Assembly (NCBI GenBank): GCA_012295275.1
Contig: CM022677.1
Location: forward strand, 1,845,421 to 1,909,420
Reading direction: 5' to 3'
Source: Chrysomallon squamiferum
Lineage: Eukaryota; Mollusca; Gastropoda; Neomphalida; Peltospiridae
Length of the DNA stretch: 64,000 nucleotides
Shown here piece by piece: positions 48,736-61,375 of the stretch (the stretch's first letter is position 1; the number at the start of each line of letters is the position of its first letter). The translations under genes and the position numbers were made by a program. The notes beneath the pieces were generated by a model that ran no database searches, was not told the DNA's origin, and worked only from the letters and a program-made list of their open reading frames with translations.

Positions 48736-50828
48736 AATCTGTTATTGCTCAAGTTTAAAAAAATTCAGAGTTGATCACTGAAAATTAAAATTTAGTTATT
48801 ATTATTATTGTTGTTGTTATTATTATTATTATTTGGTATTTATTATTCTTGAATATATCATTATTTCTTTCTTTTCTTATTTTTTAACAACTTATCTGTA
48901 ACTAAATGTTTTTCATGATTCTTGTGTATCTTTTCAACACATATATTTCTCTGTTTCAGGCTGAATCAAAGTTACAAAAATACCTCATATGGATCATTTT
49001 ATCAGGTTTATGTGGAAGGCCACAAGAGATAGGAACAGCTGAATCCACTGAAAATTAACTCAAATAGATATGTTTGTACAAAGGTAAGAATTTTGAAATT
49101 CTCCAACCACAGAACTGAACATATTAGAGCTTCATTGGACCAGTTACTGGACAACATAATTGTCGTTTTAAATTTCTTTAATTTGTAATAAAAAAACAAC
49201 AACAAAAAACACAGATAAGAGAAATATGAAGAATTAATATTTGATTAACACCCAGTATTAGTTTAAAACAAAAGTGTTACAGCCTTAAATACAAAATTAC
49301 AACTATTTGCAGAACATATATTTATAAATGATTGAATTAGTTATTATTGCCAGAGTAAATTCAGTTTGAATTACATACCTCTAAACTAGTAAGTATAGAT
49401 AGATATATACAGACATACATGTTGAAGGGAAAATATTTATTTAAAAATAACATCCAACTACATTTTTTAACATTTCAGCATTTTGTTGATAAGACTGGAC
49501 AGTTATTTCCTGACCGATGACCAGCAGATCATTTTACTTCCCACCGACAATCAGCCAGGAAGCAAGCTTCAGAAAGCAGAAGTTAAATATGGCTACTCAA
49601 GGGTAGGTTTAATTAGTTTAGCTTTGATTTGAAACATGTGCCAACCTTTTTTCTTCTTACATCTGTTCCAGTCTTCTTCATGCGTAAGTAATCAAATCAA
49701 AACTTTCTTTATGAACCACAATCTAAAGGGATAAAAGTCAGTGCTCTTGATTATTTAAATATGAGTTTTGAATATTTCTGTGGTCCAGGAAGTGACACTT
49801 TATTAATAGTTCTAATCTTTATCACTATCTGATGATCTGTTACTTGAACAAATATATTTAACACCATTTTTATTTATAAACTTTCAGGTTATGAATCATT
49901 TTTCATAATGTGTCTTTTCAGGAGAAGTCTAAAAAACATATTTGTTTTTAAAATGTTTGTAATAATTACAATAACCTAGGATTTATTTATAATTTTTGTC
50001 ATGAAGCATTTTTTTTGTAAAGTAAACAAAAATAGAGGAAAGAAGTATGTGTGAGAACAGAATGTGAAAATCAGTTGATCTAGATTTCCATGGTTACCCT
50101 TTTCACCTGGAAAAAACTAGAACACTGCAGGAACATACAAGCTTATCTTTCAAACCTGGCTACGCGTCTGATGGGTGCTGAGGATATAAAATAGACTTAA
50201 TTTTACAGTCCACATGTTCATAACTTGAAACCCTGTACATACGTTTTACTAAGACTCATACTGATTACAGCTTTCTAAGATACATAATTATACGCCAGTC
50301 CTAAAATAAAATTCGCGTATTTCAATTTTTTTTTTTTTTTATACATTATACGCCTTTATTTCACATTAATTTCAACAAATAAAATGAAACAAATAAAAGA
50401 CCGGAAGCACACTTTCAGTCGTTTGGGTTGTCGGATATTGTGCAAAATAAGCTGACGTCGAAATTTTGAAATTCTTTGATTGACGGTCTAGGGGAAGTAA
50501 CTCTAAATGATAACAGGATACAAAGGTGCTTAAACAAGTTTGTAACTTGAAAAATAATAAGAGAAAACAAAAATAATTGTCTTTGGATGGAAAGTGAAAT
50601 GTAGGAGCCAACTTCTGCATGGTATAGTATCTAAGTTTTATACATGTTTTCCACTCATAATGACATTAACTGAATTCTTAGCAGAGATATTGGACATTTG
50701 TTTACATTGTTGTTTCTTAAACTGACTGTCATTAGCCTTTTAATAGAGTGGTTGTTCTTGCTGTTGTTATCAAACTTAAAGAAGAACGCAGATTACCTTA
50801 TAATTTTTAATTATTATTATTATCATTG

Positions 50829-50881
<53 letters not shown>

Positions 50882-51139
50882 GTTATTAATATTATGATTA
50901 GTATTAGTATTATTTAAATTTGTATCAATAAATAATAATCATCATCATCATCATCATCATGTTTTATTTATCTTTTTTATTTTAAACTTTTTTCAGTTTG
51001 ATCTCTAATTTTATTATTTCTTCATCTTCAGATCTTGTTACTATTTCAGTAATATTTTATTTTATGACATTTTATTATTTTTCAATCTTTTTTCTATAAT
51101 TTATTTCTTTAAGTTATTTGCTTTTTATATTTTATTTTA

Positions 51140-51175
<36 letters not shown>

Positions 51176-51743
51176 ATATACACACATAATATCTTAATTT
51201 TTCTGACTTCTTGTGTTTAATTCTTCTTAATATTCCTGTGTTTATTCATATGTCTTCATATTGTTTTTATTTGTTTTCATTTTTGAGTTTTCTTTAAAGC
51301 TATTTTATTTATTTTTTAACCTATTTATCATGATTATTGTTTTTTGTTATTTTTCTATGTTGTAATTTCTTCAAAATCTTCTTTTTCATCTTGTCTGTTC
51401 CTCTTGTCTGTATTTATTTTCAATTATTTTAATGATAAGCAAGAGTTTTGTAATATACAGTTTACTTATTATGTTTCAGTCTCCCAGATTCTGTTCATAG
51501 TTTTTATTCTTCTTTCTTTTTTTTGTTTCTTCATATTTTAAATTCTGAATTTTTATTTTTTAATTTTTTTTTTTTTTTATTTAATTATTATTATTATTAT
51601 TATTATTATTATTTTTTTTTTTTTTGATGCTACTGACCACTCATATTCTTGTTAATTTTTCTTTTCAACTGCATCTCCATCTTTCTAGTTATTTTTCTAC
51701 ATTCTAATTCAAATTATTTTATTTTATTATTTATTTATTATTA

Positions 51744-51800
<57 letters not shown>

Positions 51801-53925
51801 TTTTTTCTTTTTACAAGCTACTTGTAATTCATTTCAGTATTATATTTCTTCTTCATGTTTCTTCTTATTCAGTTGAGAGCAGACATTTTTTTTTTTTTGC
51901 TCACATTTGCTTTTTCCGATGATCTGAGGTCAGAACTTAGTTACAGCACTTAAGAGATACAAAACTCACATAACAATATTCCTACATTATTCTCAACAGT
52001 GTTCATTGTTTTAATAAAACAAGTTACCTAGTAATATCTCAGAGAATTACTATTTCAGTATATGTTTTTGTTACTAGTGTAAATGTACTGTCTTCCTGAT
52101 TCAAAACCTGTTTCCATTGATGACTCCATATTTGTAATGTTTGCCAGTGAAAACACTGTTATTTTGATATGCCTAGCAAACCTGAACAACAATGAAGTTT
52201 TAAACTTGTATTGTTGTTAGACTCTCAATATATATTTTTTTTTCTGAAAATTACTATTATTAGTGATTTTTTAGAACCAGTATTATTCTGATAACTTGTT
52301 TATTACTATTAGTGTATTTTCAATAGTTACCAATCATTTGAAAAAAAATGTTTATGACATTTGTATTTATATTTGCAACCATGTTTTCTCTTAGTTTCAA
52401 AGTCTGCCCTCTGTTAATATATATATATATTTTTTTCTATTTTTTATTTCCACAGAACTGACATGGGTTTCACATCACTGAAAATGAAATCGCAGTTGGC
52501 ACCAACAACATCAGTACCACCATTAGACCTGAGACAAACTGACATCACCACACCAAACACTGAAAACTCAAACTCCTGTGCCAAGAAACATCCAGACACA
52601 CTAGAAAAGAAACCAGAAACACCACCACCCATTGCCAGAGGTATTTCAGTAAAAATAATGTCTAAGAAAGAAAATGAACAAGTTGCTGAAACAACTCTGA
52701 CAAAAGAAAAGAAATTAGTTTCAAAACTTTCTTCCAGTAAGGGTGACAGCATGGAAGATATGCATCCACAGCCACAGAAAAAGTTTGATCATGTCTAATC
52801 TTCTTGTGAAACTGGATTTTTTGTTGAAAGCAGCCAGACCAAGACTTAAACTGCCACAAGCTTTACCATCTAGTCACTTAGTCAGAATTTTAAAATCTTT
52901 AAAAAATATTCAGGTAAATATGTCTGTAAATATGTCTTAGTCTATCTGACTATTTCTCTTTCTTTCTGCCTCCCTATTTATTTATTTTATTTCTCTTTCT
53001 TTCTCTATTTGCTTTTCTTTTTGTCTGTGTGCATTTCTTTCCTTGAAAATGTTCAGATAAATATCTGTTTGTCTTTCTGAGAATCTGTCTATATATATAT
53101 ACCTATATCTCTATCTGTTTGTCTGTGTATATCTTATCTGTCTATATGTTTGTCTGTGTACTTATCTGTTTGTTTGTGTGTTTCTTTGAGAATCTGTCTA
53201 TATACCTATGTCTGTACTTAATATATACTTATCTGTGTCTGTGTTATTTCTTTCTGAGAATCTATTTCTTTATGAGAATGTCTGTAATATATATATCTAT
53301 GTCTCTACTTAATATATACTTATCTTTATCTGTTTGTACCTGTCTACTTAATATGTACTTATCTGTTTGTGTGTATTTCTTTATATAATTTCTTATTTGT
53401 TCCTAATTAGCAACTTATCTGTTTTTTCTGTTTGTTTTTTTCTTTCTTTTTTTTTTGTTATGATTTTTAACAATTATTGTCAAAGTTGTAATTTTTTGAA
53501 GTTGTATTTTTAAAAAAAAGAAAATATTATATATAATCTTTCTTTAAGTTCTCTTTTGATAATTCTGAATATAAATAGCTTAAGAACCAGTTTTTTAAAT
53601 AATTCTAAATTTATTTTTAGTTTTAATTTATTAAAAAATCTTTAAAACTGTTTTTGTAGACAGTTGATTGTTTTTATTTTATTTATTTTTATTTTTTTAA
53701 ATTTTCTATCTATTTTTCTGTTTATTTAAAATATATGTATCATATCTATTCTATAATTTATATATTTTTATTATTTTTAATTTATTATTTATTTAAATTA
53801 TTTTGTACTGAAAATATTATATTGGATATATAACATTGAATAATTTATTATTCTATATTTTATTATTCTATATTTTCATTTATTTTTCTTTATTTTTGTT
53901 TATTTTTATTTATTTGTTTAACTAG

Positions 53926-54045
53926 GTCTTAAATTTATCAGGAAACAGTTTTGGACCCCAGGCTTTCCGAGCTGTGTGTTTGGCAATGTGTTCTAACACA
54001 ACAGTGATCTTCATTAGCCTCAACAAAACAGACACTGAGAGTGCT
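53926..54045 (+). other. LRR exon (best-preserved exon of the damaged gene)
   Basis: Exactly 40 codons in phase 0, following the acceptor TTTAACTAG and ending at CT|GTGAGT. The preceding exon 52456-52913 also ends in phase 0 (..KSLKNIQ), so the junction is coherent: KNIQ-VLNLSGNSFG. This is the strongest evidence that the locus was once coding. Confidence 0.65.
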
Positions 54046-54071
54046 GTGAGTAATCTTAATTATAACTGTTT

Positions 54072-54108
<37 letters not shown>

Positions 54109-54482
54109 CCAGTTTAAAGAATTCCATATTCATTACATAATGCTTATACCAATAACAAGAAATTATTTTTATATTTATATATGTATAGAGAAAAGAATCT
54201 TATTTCGGTATTGTTATTATTATTAATATTATATTGTCACTGTTATTGTTATTATTATTATTATTAATAGTAGTAATTAGTATATGTAATTGTCAGTATT
54301 ATCAGTTAGCTACTAATATTACTACTATTATTCTGCTAACAAAAAATAGTTACTAACGGTGACTTTCAACACACTAAAGCTATTACCAATAATATTATAT
54401 ATCTATTTACCTCTATGTCTGTCACTGCTATTTCTACTATTGTTACTTATACTACAGATGTTATTTTTACCACTTATTACAT

Positions 54483-54518
<36 letters not shown>

Positions 54519-55117
54519 TGGTGTCTGCAGTTATTTACTACCTCTATGTGTTGTATCTACTTGTACTATACAACCTAAGCTAATTCTACCACAGTTATCA
54601 CTATTACTGTTAATGCTGCGATTACCACTATTACTACTACTAGTATGGTTATTACTAATACTACAAACTATTACCACTACTACTACAACTAGTACTGTTT
54701 CTACTACTACTACGACTATTACCGCTGTTACTATTACTAGTACTGTTACTACTAATATTACAATTATTACCACTTAGTGCTACTAGTACTTTACCATTGT
54801 TACTACTATTAGTATTAATACTACAACTACGAATTCTGCTGCTGCTGTTACTACTATTACTACTACTACAAATGCTGCTGCTACTGCTGCTGTTACTACT
54901 ATTACTACTACTACAACTACTGCTGTGGCAACTACTCAACCACTGTTACTAGTTCTGTTGCTGTTATTACTACAACTACTACCATTGTTGATAGTTATTA
55001 CTACTGTTAAAACATTAATGTGTCATCTACTAACTGCATAACAAATAGATAAGTGTTAACAATTTGTGTTAATAGTTTTTACTACTAATACACACAACTT
55101 GAGTGTTTTGTTTCTAG
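54046..55117. repeat. (AAT)n and ACT/CTA/TTA triplet-rich intron
   Basis: (AAT)n occurs at 54076-54104, and between 54415 and 55000 the sequence is dominated by ACT/ACTATT triplets. The open frames here are triplet-repeat artefacts. It lies between two LRR exons. Confidence 0.7.
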
Positions 55118-55272
55118 ATCAAAATGTTGTTGGCAAACAGGAATATTTGGATGTGTCGAGTAATTCTCTAGGAAATGATTATTTCTCTCACTGTGTCAGT
55201 CCATCTCTTAAAACTCTCAGGTTTTCTTCTTATTATTCATGTCATTTTATTAACTTTTCTTTATCTGCCACT

Positions 55273-55273
55273 A

Positions 55274-55340
<67 letters not shown>
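55273..55340. repeat. (CT)n microsatellite
   Basis: About 33 CT units and then (GT)n, about 50 bp after the donor of the LRR exon ending at 55220. Confidence 0.95.
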
Positions 55341-55353
<13 letters not shown>

Positions 55354-55729
55354 ACTGATACTCTCTTACTGTCTTTCTCTTTTCTCTCTCCTCTAAGAAA
55401 CCTTAGCTTCAAGAATCTAAATTTATCATTATATATTTTTACAATTTATTAACATTCTTATTTATTTATCTATTTATTTATACTGGTTTTATTAATATAA
55501 ATGTGTATTTCTCTATAATTTCAGAGCTATTTTCTGATAATGTAGATTCTGCACATTGTGAATTATTATTATTATTATTATTATTGTTTTTATTTGTTTT
55601 TATTACCAGCTGGGATCACTTAATCTTGTATTCAGTTTTTATCTGAATGATGCAAAAGTTAACAACGAAACACTTACAGTTGATGGTAAATTTAGATTTT
55701 AAAAAATATATATATATAAAATATATATA

Positions 55730-55760
<31 letters not shown>

Positions 55761-56215
55761 ATATACATACACACATGTGTATTTCATTCTGTAATATCTA
55801 CATTTGACAAATTTCTCATAATTAGATTTTTCAACTTTTTTTCTTTTTCTGCTGATAGTTATTTGGTTTCTTAATACTGTTTTTCATTTTTTTCAGATAT
55901 TACAGATGCCGAGTTCTCTTCAGGAATTAAGTCTGAACTCCAGTTGTTTAACCAACCAGCTGTTTGAGTTTCCATGGAAAACTCCTTTCTTTGAAAGATG
56001 TGGACATCAGAAATTGTCCTGATCTTTCTGTATCTGTCGTTGACGATTTAGTTAAACTTACTTCAGGTGTTTTAAATTTTATAATATTTGAAGAATTATT
56101 CTATATATAATCGTAATCTTTCTCTATCTGACATAGACAATTTAGTTAAACAATATGCTAAGAATATCAAAATAAACTTATTATTATGAAATAATATATA
56201 TTCCTGAGAGTGAGT

Positions 56216-56528
56216 GAGTGTGTGAATATCAGCAATAGTGAAAATTGCTATTCTGATCAGATTGTGTGTGTGTGTGTGTGTGTCTGTAAGTGTATGTGAG
56301 TGTACAAGCAATAATGATCAGTTATTCTGATAATAGTATGTATCTGTGTATGTGTGTATATCAGCAATAGTGATAACTGCTACTCTGATAATAGTGTATG
56401 TGTATGTGTGAGTATATGTGTGTGTGTGTGTGTATCACCAATAGTGATACCAGCTACTCTGATAACAGTATGTGTATGTGTGTTTGAGTGTATCAGCAAT
56501 AGTGATAATTGCTATTCTGATAATAGTA

Positions 56529-56569
<41 letters not shown>

Positions 56570-56760
56570 TTATATCAGCAATCATGATAATTGTTCCTCT
56601 GATAATATGTGTGTGTGTGTTTGTGAATGTATCAGCAATAGAGATAATTGCTACTCTGATAATAGTATCTGTGTGTTTGTGAGTATATCGGGAATAGTGA
56701 TAATTACTACCTGTTAACAGAGGGGGGGTGTATCAGCAATAGTGATAACTGCTACTCTAA

Positions 56761-56795
<35 letters not shown>

Positions 56796-57010
56796 TGTTT
56801 TTCAGCAATATTGATAATTGCTACTCTAGTAATGGTATGTGTGTATGTGTATTTCTGAGTGTATCAGGAATAGTGATAACTGCTACTGTGATAATAGTGT
56901 GTGTTTGTGTGTGTGAATGTGTGAGCAATAGTGATAACTGCTACTCTAAGAATAACGTGTGTGTGCATGTTCGAGTGTATCATCAATACTGAAAATTGCT
57001 ACTCTGATAA

Positions 57011-57052
<42 letters not shown>

Positions 57053-57100
57053 ATGTATCAGCAGTAACGATAAGTGCTTCTCTGATAAAAGTGTGTCTGT
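56216..57100. repeat. Minisatellite of about 14 copies with variable TG spacer
   Basis: The core ATCAGCAATAGTGATAA, then TGCTACTCTGATAATAGT, repeats at about 56228, 56308, 56360, 56433, 56490, 56575, 56630, 56685, 56735, 56803, 56865, 56925, 56980 and 57056. Cores are joined by (TG)n of differing length. It starts about 150 bp after the last LRR exon. Confidence 0.92.
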
Positions 57101-57399
57101 ATAAAAAGGAGTAATAATTAATAACTAGAGAATTCTACAAATAAAAGTTAGGACAAATGTATTGTGTGTTTTTAAAGGAGATGAGACTCAGTTGTACAGT
57201 GACAATGACTTTATTCTCATAAACTGTAGATTACAGTACAGGGAAGAAAGTATTACAGACATTATAATAAGAAAATTAAAATAGAAGTTTAACATGGAGG
57301 ACATACTCTCAAATGTAGTTCTTATTAACAAATATATTTTTACTGTTAAACAAAATATATTTGGATGTCTCATATATTTATTTTGTATACCTTTTCTAA

Positions 57400-58125
57400 G
57401 CCTTAGAATGTTTCTGACCTTTTGGGAAAGTTCTTATCTGCAGCACTAGGATTTTGTTGCCTGGCCTTTTCCAGACACACTACACACCTACTGTTTGATG
57501 TTGCATGGGGAGGCTCTTTCCAACTTGTGAGGTCTGTAATCTCAGAGGTGTTTGTCTGTGTACAGATTCACTTTCACTGGTAACAGACGGTGATCATTGC
57601 CTACACGTTGATGGCAGAGTTTTTCAACAAACACATGGAATGTAAACATTCTTTGCCCCTGGGGATTATGCAACTGATAAGGCCACACAATTACATATGC
57701 ATTATATTGCAGCTGATAAAAAAAACTTCATAATAAGACGACGTGGCCATTTCTAATGATGTCTGCCCTAAATAGGCTTTTTGTCACACCAAACAATTGC
57801 TGCTACAGTTCCATTGAACAAATAGTTCAAAATGCCCCTTCTGATTTAACTTTTTGATTTGGTCAGGGTTTTTTTGAAAACGTTTGCGATTTGTAAGTGC
57901 AGTGCCCACTAGGCAGATTCCTCTCTTTTCCAGCAAAAACTCACACAAATATACATTAGTGTAGAGTCTGTCTGTAAACGAACAACGTTTCCAGATACAC
58001 CAAGATTTTCAATGATTTCAGCATCGTTCCTGCGACCTGTATGTACTCTGTATTTGAAATATAGCCATTCTCACTGTCACAAGCTATGAAGGTGTTGAAG
58101 TACTTTATTGGTTTATCTTTGATAT
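57400..58125 (-). pseudogene. piggyBac-type transposase relic
   Basis: Minus strand, truncated at its 5' side near the assembly gap. Order of blocks: KPIKYFNTFIACDSENGYIS (58115-58055), IIENLGVSGNVV, TDSTLMYICEF-like with LEKRG (about 57930), TNRKRFPK, NGTVAAIVWCDKKPI (about 57815-57770), DHRLLPV (about 57580) and TSWKEPPHATSNSRCVVCLE (about 57530-57460), then a stop near 57405. These match the DSE-GY, NRK-FP, V-WxDK and C-terminal RCxxC landmarks of piggyBac/PGBD transposases (family knowledge). Several frameshifts and stops show that it is dead. The catalytic N-terminal region is not present. Confidence 0.75.
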
Positions 58126-58159
58126 ACTATTTTATAGATAGGGAGTTTTTGTCGGAATC

Positions 58160-58359
58160 NNNNNNNNNNNNNNNNNNNNNNNNNNNNNNNNNNNNNNNNN
58201 NNNNNNNNNNNNNNNNNNNNNNNNNNNNNNNNNNNNNNNNNNNNNNNNNNNNNNNNNNNNNNNNNNNNNNNNNNNNNNNNNNNNNNNNNNNNNNNNNNNN
58301 NNNNNNNNNNNNNNNNNNNNNNNNNNNNNNNNNNNNNNNNNNNNNNNNNNNNNNNNNNN
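58160..58359. other. Assembly gap (200 N)
   Basis: Exactly 200 N between the piggyBac relic and the ruined PHR 3' end. Missing sequence here may include the 5' part of either. Confidence 1.
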
Positions 58360-58649
58360 ACGTGATTGAAATTAGATATTGTACAAGTCACACCACGTAT
58401 GTCGGTAGATACGTGCAAATGTTTTATTATATACAGTTTGTGTAAACCTGTTAAATACAATTTTAAAAAAGAAAAAAGAAAAAGAAACAGAAAAAAAGAT
58501 TTTTATTTTGTTATTACTTGTCAGATATTTATATTTATTTCTCACTCAGTATATCGATGAAAAAGTTATGTTAACAAGTGTCTGTTATGTAGGTCAGATA
58601 AAAATATTGTGTCGGGTGTATTGGCGACAAGAGACGATCGTGAAATATG

Positions 58650-58815
58650 CAATGTGATGGTGAATCTGAATACATGGGACATTCATGTGTTATGAGTCAG
58701 AGCGATCTAAACACAGGTGTGACAAATACCACCTTTATTATGTTTAGTATAAAAACGATAGCTTTGTTCAAATACTAACACTTATACTCATCAATGTGGT
58801 AATATTGTTTGTTTG
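58650..58815 (+). pseudogene. Decayed 3' end of a third BTB-BACK-PHR gene
   Basis: The blocks GGTGAATCTGAA, then GATCTAAACACAGGTGTGAC, ACAAATACC, TTTAGTATAAAAACGATAG, TTCAAATACT-ACACTT and CTCATCA line up in order with the last PHR codons, stop and start of the 3' flank of the two intact genes (17150-17320, 40915-41090). TTTA repeats follow in all three. There is no open frame, so it is a relic. The rest may lie in the gap. Confidence 0.65.
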
Positions 58816-60767
58816 TTTATTTGTTTATTTATTTATTTATTTATTTGTTTCACTTTTTAATTTATATGTTGGTATTTTTATTTATTTATTTATTTTACTT
58901 TCTACAAATGATACAATATAATATATAATACAACAAAAACAAGCTAATATAAAAGTAAAAGTAAATTAATGTGTTAAACTACAGAAGTCATTAACAAAAG
59001 TATATATTATTGTAAGAAACATAAGAAAACAAAATAGAAAAATAGATCAGAACGAGAACACGCGAATTACATTTTCACTAAACATATTACAAAATTCACA
59101 TTAAACAGAATCTTTTTATACGATATAATACCAAATGTTTGTTATTAAGACAAATCATAAATTCTTGTACTGAAAGTATCTAAGCTCGGTGTCTTTTTTT
59201 TTCTTTTTTTCTTTTTTTTTTTTATTAATAGCTAGCATCAATACACTAAAAATATAAAATTGTGGTCTTAAGTTATATTTTCTTTTCTACAAAATTAAAT
59301 GCATGAAATCCAGTTGTTGTTAGCAAAAAGAGCTTTTAAAAATAAAACTCCTTTCTTTGCCACTGTCTTATAATAAGCTGATTTATTATCAGTTTTAATG
59401 TGAACATTATATTATAGCTATTGACGTAGTATTTTTATCTTGTCTCTTATGCTTTCACTTTTCTCTAGAAAGTTTGACCAGATATGTAATACAATTTTAC
59501 AAAAGGAATTTGTGCGTTTCAACAATTTTGCTTCACTGTAGGCTGACCCTAAATCTAATAGAAGTGAAGCTTTTCATTATAAACAGTTACTCGAAAGAGA
59601 GGCAATGTCTTGGTAAAATGTATGTCTTTAATCCACGATATCTTTAACGCATTAAAAAGTAACTTAACAATTATTGCTCTTAAACCACCATTTTGATAAT
59701 AGTCAAATAATGGGGCAGCGGGTGTTTATTTTTTTCTAGCTATTTTATCAGGTTTTTTATTCCAAATAAACTGAAATTATTAAAGAAATGGGTTTCTAAT
59801 ATTTTAAAGAAATAGTTTGTTGGATTTGGCATTGAAGAAAAAAGTAAACAATTTTCGATAAAACTAAACTTTTGATTGCAGTCATTTTTCTTAGAGGAGA
59901 CTAAGAACATTTTGACCATTGTTCAAGCAGCCTTTTAACCTCATTCAACTTTGCATTAAAGTTTAATTCTTGTATTTGATATAGATCCGTGGAAAACCGT
60001 ACCCGAAGTGTTGTGAATTCTGTTTTGATCAGATTGTTTTTATGATTAATTTGGTCTTTCCCTAAGTTTATTATATTTGTTTGATATGCATTAACTTTAA
60101 GACCAGATACATCGATCAAATATTTTGTTTCCACAGATGCTCACAGAGTTTTATCAGACCAACCTAACAGCAACTTGTGTCGTCGGCGAACTGTGAAAGT
60201 TTGAATTCATTGCCGTTGATCTCAATCCTGTATATACGTTTCTTATTTCTTACCAAGAATCTCAACACACAAAACGAAAACAGTGAAATAACAGATCTCC
60301 TTGTGTATATCCTCTGTCACGTTTTAAGCGTTTAGTAATTAATATATAAACACGATTCCTGTTTATTAGAAAAGGTCGATAGCCATGTTTGATTTGAAAC
60401 TCCGAAGTTAATATAATTGTTGTTGTTTTTGTATTTTTTTTTTTCTACTTCCACGATATTGTATCAAAAGCTTACCAATCCAAAATCTAAAATTATTTAA
60501 GAATAAATTCGAAACGCTAAAGGGAAATAACTCCAGCTGTCTCTCTATGCAAGTGATACAGGAATTATCTCCCATTCTATCAGTAAACACTTTTGTTGTC
60601 TGCTAAATGAAGACTGAAACACGACGTGTTTGTTACTCGACATTTGCTGTGAGTGGTGATCATTAAATAACAGGAGTATTGTTATTATTATCGTTATTAT
60701 GATTATCATTATTATTGTTATTATTATTATTGTTATTATTATTATTATTATTGATGTTATTATGATG

Positions 60768-60803
<36 letters not shown>

Positions 60804-60861
60804 GATGTTATTATTCTTCTTCTTCTTCTTATTATTATTATGATTATTATGATTATTATTA

Positions 60862-60893
<32 letters not shown>

Positions 60894-61080
60894 GATGTTA
60901 TTATGATGATTATTATTATTAATTTACTAATAGGAATTACACTGTATATTAATAAATTGTTGAAACAGAATAAACTGTATATAATATACACCGATATGTT
61001 ATATTGCTCTTGCACTTCATACTTATGAAAGGTTGATTTAGAAAAAACTAATAACAAACTCAGATGGAAGGCGGAGATCT
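58816..61080. other. Intergenic, no gene recognised
   Basis: AT-rich, with TTTA repeats at 58820-58850 and an extended (TTA)n region with GATGTTATTATGATGATT inserts repeated three times at 60680-60922. Short open frames at 59901-60134 and 60408-60590 have no recognisable domain. Confidence 0.5.
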
Positions 61081-61177
61081 GAATACTCAGAGCTCACGAA
61101 TCTACTTTTATATGTAGCCTCGCAGCTGTATGCGTTGTTGTCTGTGTGTCTGTCTCTCTGTGTGTGTAATTTAGAAC

Positions 61178-61375
61178 TGAGGAATTTAGGATCGAACGCA
61201 TGGTACTCACTCACTCTGAAGGCGGATGATGTTACCGTTCAGCCATGAAGACAACCTTGAACAGGCTGCCCAATAACCGAGGTAATCACCGCTTCCCAAA
61301 AAGCTCGCCGTATTTTGACTTTCGTATTGTCTGTGTGCATCTGTTTTCCTGGAAACATAGCACTGGCAAGTGTGT
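61178..61375 (-). mobile_element. tRNA-derived SINE, copy 1
   Basis: On the minus strand: GGGAAGCGGTGATTACCTCGG, split here as GGGAAGCGGTGATTACC then TCGGTTATTGGGCAG, then TGGCTGAACGGTAACATC (box A-like), CCGCCTTCAGAG, and GCGTTCGATCC (box B-like). The same order is found at 63047-63352 on the plus strand. RNA polymerase III promoter function is inferred from the boxes. Confidence 0.7.

Larger units (their letters stand above)
47231..48959. other. Intergenic or intronic, repeats only
   Basis: Apart from the two tandem duplications listed separately I see AT-rich sequence with no gene. It may be an intron or upstream flank of the leucine-rich-repeat gene that begins near 48960. Confidence 0.4.
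48960..56066 (+). pseudogene. Damaged multi-exon leucine-rich-repeat gene (possibly TONSL-like)
   Basis: Seven exon-like segments with good splice borders: 48960-49083, 49479-49602, 52456-52913, 53926-54045, 55118-55220, 55610-55685 and 55897-56066. The fourth reads VLNLSGNSFGPQAFRAVCLA, the fifth EYLDVSSNSLGND, and the seventh LQELSLNSSCLTNQL then LSLKDVDIRNCPDLSVSVVD, all RNI-type LRR patterns. The third has a lysine- and proline-rich linker (52463 on), then SNLLVKLDFLLKAARPRLKL. Breaks are an in-frame TAG in exon 1 (49029), a one-base shift near 52790, a phase mismatch between exons 4 and 5, and a shift near 55978. The linker-then-LRR order recalls the C-terminal half of TONSL, but LRRs are common, so I give no symbol. 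Assembly indels could explain some of the breaks. Confidence 0.5.

Noticed and set aside
54359-54939. Overlapping frames on both strands between LRR exons
   Set aside because: All are translations of ACT/TTA triplet repeats inside an intron.
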